Assembly: GCF_002943465.1 (NCBI RefSeq)
Contig: NZ_PTQY01000006.1
Span: 1-64,000, forward strand
Source: Rhodoferax sp. TS-BS-61-7
GTDB taxonomy: Bacteria > Pseudomonadota > Gammaproteobacteria > Burkholderiales > Burkholderiaceae_C
Direction of reading: 5' to 3'
Length of the DNA stretch: 64,000 nt
The notes beneath the pieces are model-generated. The model was not told the DNA's origin, did not search any database, and saw only the letters and a program-made list of their open reading frames with translations. This document shows positions 59,280 through 64,000 of the stretch, one piece after another (position 1 is the first letter of the stretch; the number at the start of each line of letters is the position of its first letter). The position numbers and the translations under genes are program-made.

Positions 59280-60110
59280 CTACATCGCCTTGAAGCGATG
59301 GGCATACAGCCGACTGACCGGGAGTTTTTCACTTCTGTGATGCAAGGTCAAGCTCAGGCGCCCAGCCTCGTCGCGGTTCACGCTGCGAATGGCCTGCACC
59401 CGCACCACGGTGCCGCGGTGGGTTTGCCAGAACAGCTGGGCGTCCAGCTGGGGCAGCAGCTCCTTGAGCGGGGTGCGCAGCAGGTACTCCTGCGTGGCGG
59501 TGAGCACGCGCAAGTACTTGTCGGCCGCTTCCAGGTACAGCACTTCGCCCACCGGGATGATGTGGATGCTGTTGCCGATGCTGGCTTGCAGCACCTGCAG
59601 GGGCGCACCGGCCAGCGTGCTGGCGGTGGGCGCCAGCAAACTGCGCAACTGGGCCAGTGTGGCTTCCAGTGCCGCATCATTTGCTCCTGTTTTAGGAGCT
59701 GCTTGCGCAGCATTGGTAAGGGCTAGCCGCAGTTTTGATACAGTTTTTTGCAGGCGGGCGCTTTGCACCGGTTTGAGCAGGTAGTCCACCGCCTGGGCCT
59801 CGAACGCCTGCACGGCGTACTGGTCATAGGCCGTGACAAACACCAGCGCAGGAAACGGTTTGGCCTGGGGCCCGTCGGTAGGCCAGGCGTCCACCAGCTC
59901 GGCCGCGGCCTCCAGGCCACTTTGGCCCGGCATGCGGATGTCAAAAAACAGCACGTCGGGCTGCAGCGCCAGCGCGGCCTCCACGGCCGAGGTCCCGTCG
60001 CCCACGGTACGCAGCACCTGCAGGGCGGGCCAGGCCTGGGCCAGCTCGGCCTGCAGGGCCTGCGCCAGCAGCGGTTCGTCTTCGGCAATCAGGGCGGTGG
60101 GCTGGTTCAT
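59280..60110 (-). CDS. LytTR-family response regulator
   Basis: A 276-residue regulator. The receiver domain has Glu10/Asp11 and the phosphoacceptor Asp57 (FFDIRMPG) with the Lys of YLLKPVQ. The C-terminal ~100 residues are a LytTR DNA-binding domain (IHIIPVGEVLYLEAADKYLRV, LFWQTHRGTVVRVQAI). The linker, residues ~127-144 (LRLALTNAAQAAPKTGAND), is encoded by a copy of the 60-bp repeat. It overlaps the sensor kinase stop by 4 bp (ATGA). Confidence 0.9.
   Translation of the reverse strand: MNQPTALIAEDEPLLAQALQAELAQAWPALQVLRTVGDGTSAVEAALALQPDVLFFDIRMPGQSGLEAAAELVDAWPTDGPQAKPFPALVFVTAYDQYAVQAFEAQAVDYLLKPVQSARLQKTVSKLRLALTNAAQAAPKTGANDAALEATLAQLRSLLAPTASTLAGAPLQVLQASIGNSIHIIPVGEVLYLEAADKYLRVLTATQEYLLRTPLKELLPQLDAQLFWQTHRGTVVRVQAIRSVNRDEAGRLSLTLHHRSEKLPVSRLYAHRFKAM
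59680..59730 (-). repeat. Interspersed repeat, copy 15, inside the LytTR gene
   Basis: Minus strand: GCTAGCCCTTACCAATGCTG ... TGCGCAAGCAGCTCCTAAAA ... GAGCAAATG. It encodes the interdomain linker of the response regulator in frame. It is a minus-strand copy. Confidence 0.8.
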
Positions 60111-61141
60111 GTTTTTAAAGGAAAAGTGATGCTAACTCTCGTCCCTTCTGCGCTGCTAGCTCCTATTTTGATAGTGCCTAAGGCGCCAAAGGTGGTGCTG
60201 AGCCGCTCGCGCACCTGCTGCAGGCCAAAGCCCGGGCGGTGGGTGTCGGCGGGGGGCAAGCCCAGTCCGGTGTCTTCCACCTCCAGGCACAGCAGCTCGC
60301 CCTGGCGGCTGGCGCTCACGCGAATGCTGCCGCCCTCCACCTTGGGCTCCAGCCCGTGCTGGATGCTGTTTTCCACCAGCGGCTGCAACAGCAGGGGCGG
60401 CACGGCTTGCTGGCGCAGGGCTTCGGGCAGGTCCAGCGTGTAGTGCAGGCGCGGCCCCATGCGGATGGCCATGAGCTCCAGGTAGTCCTGCAGGCGGGCA
60501 AATTCGTCTTCCAGGGTGTGCGGACGGTTCGGGTCAGTGCGGGAGGCGCTGAGCGTGGCGCGCAGGTAGGCAATCATGTGGTCCAGCATGGTCTGGGCGC
60601 GCGGCGGGTCCAGGGTGATGAGTGCCCGCAGATTGGCCAGGGTGTTGAACAGCATGTGCGGCTCCAACTGGGTCTCCAGCAGGCGCAACTGGGCCTCGCT
60701 GGCCTGGCGGCGTGCGGCCTCCGCTTTTTCGCGTTCAACCGCCAATACTTCGCGGCTGACAAATTCGTGGGTCAGTACGGCACCCGCCACCAGGCTCAGA
60801 AACAACATGCCCCAAGCCTTGTGGGGCGAGACCACCCAGTACTGGAAAGCGCTGCCGCCCAGCAGCCAGTCGGCCACAAAGTTGCCGAAGAAAAAGCCCA
60901 GCACCACCCCTACGGGAACAATGCCCACCAGGCGGCGCATCTGGGTGCGCCAGTCTTGGATAAAGAGAAAGCGGCCCGCATCAATGGCGGCGCCGATGCT
61001 CAGACCGATGCAGTGGGAGTAGACCAGGTTGCTCCAAAACCCGTGGTCGCCAAATAGGGTGATACCAATGGCAATCACGGTATTGATCGTGAGGGTCTTC
61101 CACAGGCCGTAGCCCAGTGTGGTGTAGTGGCGGCGGGTCAT
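60107..61141 (-). CDS. LytS-type sensor histidine kinase
   Basis: A 344-residue membrane kinase. Four hydrophobic helices occupy ~15-140, and a coiled region (REVLAVEREKAEAARRQASEAQLRLLETQLEPHML in part) leads to the His kinase domain with the phosphoacceptor in LEPHMLFNTLANL (~residue 165). N-box VENSIQHGL and G-box DTGLGLPPADTHRPGFGL follow. The ATG at 61141 overlaps the preceding DUF2306 stop by 4 bp (ATGA), and the 3' end overlaps the response regulator start. A possible repeat remnant around 60143-60175 is weaker. Confidence 0.85.
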   Translation of the reverse strand: MTRRHYTTLGYGLWKTLTINTVIAIGITLFGDHGFWSNLVYSHCIGLSIGAAIDAGRFLFIQDWRTQMRRLVGIVPVGVVLGFFFGNFVADWLLGGSAFQYWVVSPHKAWGMLFLSLVAGAVLTHEFVSREVLAVEREKAEAARRQASEAQLRLLETQLEPHMLFNTLANLRALITLDPPRAQTMLDHMIAYLRATLSASRTDPNRPHTLEDEFARLQDYLELMAIRMGPRLHYTLDLPEALRQQAVPPLLLQPLVENSIQHGLEPKVEGGSIRVSASRQGELLCLEVEDTGLGLPPADTHRPGFGLQQVRERLSTTFGALGTIKIGASSAEGTRVSITFPLKT

Positions 61142-61560
61142 GCAGGCAAGTATGCCGCCAGCCACTGGCCCCAGACCAACTGGCCCAAGTAACGGCCCGG
61201 CAGCAGGGTGAACACACCGGCGCCCACGCAGGCCCCGAAGTAAAGCTGTTGCATGGTTTTGCGGTGGCCTACGATGTTTTTGCGCGCCAGAAACCAGAAC
61301 GCACCGCACAGCGAAAACAGGGTGAAAGGCACCAGCAGGTGAATGGGCGTGTAGCCCGCGATATTGGGCAACTGAAAGTCGCGGATGAACAGGGCAGACA
61401 CCGCAGTCACCACCATCAGCACCACCCAGGTGTAGCCCGCCATGCGATGCAGACGCGGGCGCTGGGTGGCGCCCTTGCGCGCCCACAGCGCAACCGGGCC
61501 AATGGCCAGCGCAGCCAGTGCAGCGCCCATGTGCAGGGCAATGACGGGGGTGAGTTGCAT
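61138..61560 (-). CDS. DUF2306 family membrane protein
   Basis: A 140-residue inner-membrane protein with four helices, of the DUF2306 family. The landmarks are HMGAALAALAIGPVALWARKG, LHRMAGYTWVVLM, and GHRKTMQQLYFGACVGAGVFTLLPGR (in part). The HRK-motif His may bind a cofactor. It is translationally coupled to the LytS gene downstream (ATGA). The role in the signalling operon is unknown; it may affect the signal seen by the kinase. Confidence 0.8.
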   Translation of the reverse strand: MQLTPVIALHMGAALAALAIGPVALWARKGATQRPRLHRMAGYTWVVLMVVTAVSALFIRDFQLPNIAGYTPIHLLVPFTLFSLCGAFWFLARKNIVGHRKTMQQLYFGACVGAGVFTLLPGRYLGQLVWGQWLAAYLPA

Positions 61561-61576
61561 GGGGTGTCTCGCGGGT

Positions 61577-62215
61577 TCAGGCGGTGGCTGTGCTGCGCAG
61601 GCGGCGAATCAGCCACTCCGCCAGCAGCAGGTTGGGCACCCAGCACAACCAGGCGATGGCGCGGTAGGCATCTTCAAACGGCAGGCCGGCAATCTGGCTG
61701 GAGGGGATATAGATGCGCAGCGTGATGGCGGCCAGCGTGAGCGCGTAGCTGCGCAGCATCCAGTCACGGTGGGTGTTGCGCGCGCCACGGCGCATGGCCA
61801 CAAAACCCAGGCTGGTGCTGAGGAGCCACAGCACTGCCAGCAGCCCAAAGCCCCATTCGGAGACCGGCCCGCCTTGGGCTTCAAACGCCATGGACAGGCC
61901 GCTGGCACCGCCCAGCAGGACCGCCAGCACATACAGGCGGCCCAGCCAGCGGTGCAGCACCAGGTGGCGGGTGCGAATGGCGCGGTTGACCTGCAAGGCC
62001 CCAGCCACCAGCGCCACTGGGCTGCACACCATGTGCACCAGCGCGCCCACGGGATGGCGGACAAACAGGCTCGCGGCAAAATCTGGCCGCTCGCTTGCCA
62101 CCAGCAACCACAGGGCGTAGCCTGCCACGCCCAGCGCAAGCAGCATCAGGGTGGACCAGCCGGTCCATTGCGCCATGCCATACGGCGCAGGATGGAGGTG
62201 GGTTGCAGGGGTCAT
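61577..62215 (-). CDS. DUF2306 family membrane protein, second copy
   Basis: A 212-residue membrane protein with six helices; LHRWLGRLYVLAVLLGGASGLSMAFEAQGG (in part), GARNTHRDWMLRSYALTLAAITLRI (in part) and the His residues that align with DUF2306 place it in the same family as the next gene. The two family members lie side by side, 16 bp apart, and precede LytS/LytTR in one operon. Function is unknown. Confidence 0.75.
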   Translation of the reverse strand: MTPATHLHPAPYGMAQWTGWSTLMLLALGVAGYALWLLVASERPDFAASLFVRHPVGALVHMVCSPVALVAGALQVNRAIRTRHLVLHRWLGRLYVLAVLLGGASGLSMAFEAQGGPVSEWGFGLLAVLWLLSTSLGFVAMRRGARNTHRDWMLRSYALTLAAITLRIYIPSSQIAGLPFEDAYRAIAWLCWVPNLLLAEWLIRRLRSTATA

Positions 62216-62241
62216 GGCAGAGGTCTTTCAGGGGCGGGGTT

Positions 62242-63039
62242 TCAGAAGGCGTAGGTCAGGGCCAGCACGGCCGCATTGGCATTGCTGCTGCGGGCGATGG
62301 GGCTGTTTTTGGCGCCATCGCCCAGCGTGCTGCCCGAGACGGCCGCCGTGACGAAGGTGCGCGGGTTGATGGCGTAGGTGAGGGATAGGCCCAGGCGTGT
62401 ATCACGCAGGCCCGCGTCGGGCGTGTAGAGCGCATAGCCGCTGCGGGCGGCTTGCTGCACGTCCACCCCAAAGTAACTTTGCATGTACTGGCGGTCCACC
62501 AGCGTGGTGCCCAGCTTGGCGCCCAGGCGCCACTGGGGCGCCAGCGCCACCGAGTAGCCCACGCCCAGGTCCACCACCGTGCCATTGCTGCTCTGGCCCG
62601 AGCCCCAACGCACCGAGCCGGTGAAGGCCAGGCCGTCGGCAGTGGCATAGGTCACAAAACCGCCAAGTTCGGGCTTGGCGTCCACATCCCCCATGCCCCG
62701 CAGGGCGGTGCTGTCGCCGCTCTGGCGGCCCATGTCGGCCGTCAGGCGCAGGCCGTAATGCAGCGCTGGGTTTTTGGAAAAGTTGTAACCCACTCCGTTG
62801 TCCAGACCGGCAAACCAGCCATTGGCCCACTGGTAGCTGACGTTGGGGAACACCTGGGTTTTGCGCTGGTCACCGCCCAGGTACTCGGGGGTGGACACCG
62901 CGACCAGGCCCAGGCTGCCACCGTCGGCGCCGGGCGGGGTGTTGCGCAGTTGCACCGATTCAAAGGACTGGGCCATGGCCAGCGGGGTGGCGCCCAGCAG
63001 GGCGGTGGAGAGGGCGAGGCAGGGGAAGCGTGTTTTCAT
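62242..63039 (-). CDS. MipA/OmpV-type outer-membrane protein
   Basis: A 265-residue beta-barrel protein. The signal peptide ends near AMAQ (residue ~24), and the body has alternating beta strands: SLGLVAVSTPEYLGGDQRKTQVFPNVSYQW in part, GLRLTADMGRQSGDSTALRGMGDVDAKPELGGFVTY (in part), and terminal VLALTYAF ending in Phe, as required for outer-membrane insertion. MipA proteins scaffold murein-synthesising enzymes in E. coli, but the family also includes V-type porins. Confidence 0.85.
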   Translation of the reverse strand: MKTRFPCLALSTALLGATPLAMAQSFESVQLRNTPPGADGGSLGLVAVSTPEYLGGDQRKTQVFPNVSYQWANGWFAGLDNGVGYNFSKNPALHYGLRLTADMGRQSGDSTALRGMGDVDAKPELGGFVTYATADGLAFTGSVRWGSGQSSNGTVVDLGVGYSVALAPQWRLGAKLGTTLVDRQYMQSYFGVDVQQAARSGYALYTPDAGLRDTRLGLSLTYAINPRTFVTAAVSGSTLGDGAKNSPIARSSNANAAVLALTYAF

Positions 63040-63051
63040 GGAAGGAACTCC

Positions 63052-63588
63052 TTAAGCCGTTGCACGGGGTGTATGGCCGCCATGGTGCCACTGGGCGTCG
63101 GTCTGTGCAGCCAGTTTCCACAGCCGCAGGCTGCGGCCCAGCAGCACGCCGCTGCACAGGCCATACAGCGCGGCAATGCCGTTGGCGGCAAGCGTGGTCT
63201 GCAGCAGTGCCGGTGCCAGGGCTTGGGTGGCACCCACGGCGTATTTGGTCAAGAAAATACCCATCATCAGCGCCAGGGGCACGGCGCTGCCCGGCACGGT
63301 GAAGCGCTGGTGGGCCAGGTCGTAGTGGGCACCGGCAGGCAGGCGCTGGCGCAGCACCAGGGTGGCCGCACCCAGCGCCACCAGGGCCCACAACAGCAGG
63401 GCCGCACCGGGTGCGCCGGCTATGGCCAGCGTGCCGTACACCGACAGGCCCACCAGCACCAGCGGCAGCACGGTCATCCGCATCCAGCTCATCTGCTGGG
63501 TCCGGGTTTGGCGCAGGCCCAGCACCAGCAAGCCCAGCAGCAGCGGCCAGACCCAGATGGGGGTGTTCGAGAGAAAAAGAGAGATCAC
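63052..63588 (-). CDS. Membrane protein of unknown function (DUF6622-like)
   Basis: A 178-residue membrane protein with four helices, beginning ISLFLSNTPIWVWPLLLGLLVLGLRQTRT (in part). I associate this segment with DUF6622; function unknown. The start is a GTG at 63588 with AAGGAG just upstream; a long frame upstream to 63744 lacks such a site. It ends 12 bp before the MipA gene, so both may be cotranscribed. Confidence 0.7.
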   Translation of the reverse strand: MISLFLSNTPIWVWPLLLGLLVLGLRQTRTQQMSWMRMTVLPLVLVGLSVYGTLAIAGAPGAALLLWALVALGAATLVLRQRLPAGAHYDLAHQRFTVPGSAVPLALMMGIFLTKYAVGATQALAPALLQTTLAANGIAALYGLCSGVLLGRSLRLWKLAAQTDAQWHHGGHTPRATA

Positions 63589-63766
63589 AGCACGACTCCT
63601 TGGAAGTTCAACACGCGCAACAAGCGATGGGCGGACTGTGCCGGCCGGACGCCGCCCATGCGAGCGGCTTGCGACGAAATGACGCTTGGGCAGCGCCAAA
63701 TGCCGGAAAACGGGGCCTTTGTGCCGCTGCCATCGTGCTGCCACCGTGGCTTTCTAGAATCGGGGG

Positions 63767-64000
63767 ATGAACAGAACATTGATAGGTGGCGCTGCGGTGC
63801 TGGTCGCGGCGCTGGGTGGTGCGGCGTGGTGGGGCTTGTATGCCAGCGCGGGCAGCCAGGTGGAATACCGCAGTGCGGCCATCAGCCGCGGTAACTTGCA
63901 AGCCACGGTGGCGGCAAGCGGCGCCGTGAGCCCGGTGGCGCAGGTGAGTGTGGGCACCCAGGTGAGCGGGCAGATCCGCGAGGTGCTGGTGGACTTCAAC
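63767..64000 (+). CDS. MacA-like periplasmic adaptor (HlyD family), partial
   Basis: The first 78 residues of a gene that runs off the window. An N-terminal membrane anchor (RTLIGGAAVLVAALGGAAWW, residues ~3-22) is followed by RGNLQATVAASGAVSP and VSVGTQVSGQIREVLVDFN, the start of a biotinyl-lipoyl-like domain as in MacA/HlyD adaptors of tripartite efflux pumps. A MacB-type ATPase is expected to follow. Confidence 0.8.
   Translation, partial: MNRTLIGGAAVLVAALGGAAWWGLYASAGSQVEYRSAAISRGNLQATVAASGAVSPVAQVSVGTQVSGQIREVLVDFN

Noticed and set aside
60143-60175. A further repeat copy near the end of the LytS gene
   Set aside because: The similarity (GGAGCTAGCAGCGCA) is short and the encoded residues match the normal C-terminus of such kinases, so it may be chance.
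1-64000. tRNA or rRNA genes
   Set aside because: No cloverleaf or conserved rRNA segment was recognised on either strand by eye; a covariance search could still find one.

Overview
The window comes from a high-GC betaproteobacterium, most likely Comamonadaceae (Rhodoferax or a close relative). The evidence is the best-recognised proteins (gshA, trxC, glnS, glsA, ldhA, ylqF), the many DUF proteins typical of Burkholderiales, and an interspersed ~60-bp repeat of a kind I associate with this family. No rRNA, tRNA or CRISPR array was seen. Almost everything is chromosomal housekeeping, sensing and envelope biology; one stretch (about 41-48 kb) is clearly accessory.

Layout. 0-17 kb: the tail of an IS30-type transposase, a NUDIX/SDR divergent pair, a degenerate GGDEF membrane protein, gshA, a large palindromic element, a phasin-like protein, ylqF, an SRAP protein, trxC, an epoxide-hydrolase-like enzyme, a YjgN-M48 pair, a periplasmic binding protein, a MORN/YwqK-like protein, a universal stress protein behind an FNR-type box, mtfA, a YitT protein and an M19 dipeptidase. 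17-25 kb: a DsbG-like lipoprotein, a 570-bp intergenic region with two exact DnaA boxes, a CACHE-HAMP-GGDEF protein, an overlapping run ending in a MerR regulator and its probable target quinone reductase, an RNase D-like exonuclease and ldhA. 25-41 kb: small enzymes and lipoproteins separated by many copies of the repeat, including a BNR propeller/MoaD-like pair, AlkC-type glycosylase, udk, a NYN-OST-HTH protein, a cold-shock/Excalibur membrane protein and an RNB exoribonuclease.

41-48 kb is an accessory island between terB and glnS. It holds a decayed type II toxin-antitoxin module between two repeat copies, a HEAT-like protein, an intact HigB/HigA-type module, a NERD protein bracketed by 49-bp direct repeats, and an AT-richer two-gene AAA-ATPase/DUF4435 operon placed 24 bp behind glnS. 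That operon has the composition of a PARIS (AriA-AriB) anti-phage system and is the most interesting locus here.

48-64 kb: glnS, a PAS-GGDEF protein, more periplasmic binding proteins, glutaminase, a DUF2157-like membrane protein, two LivK-type proteins flanking a phage-type P-loop protein, and an overlapping LytS/LytTR/DUF2306 operon followed by a MipA porin. The window ends inside a MacA-like efflux adaptor.

Signalling is a recurring theme: three GGDEF proteins (two with intact GG(D/E)EF and I-site, one degenerate), four orphan amino-acid-type binding proteins and one LytTR two-component pair. A set of regulatory sites (MerR-type promoter, FNR box, paired 12-bp operators) can be read directly from the DNA.
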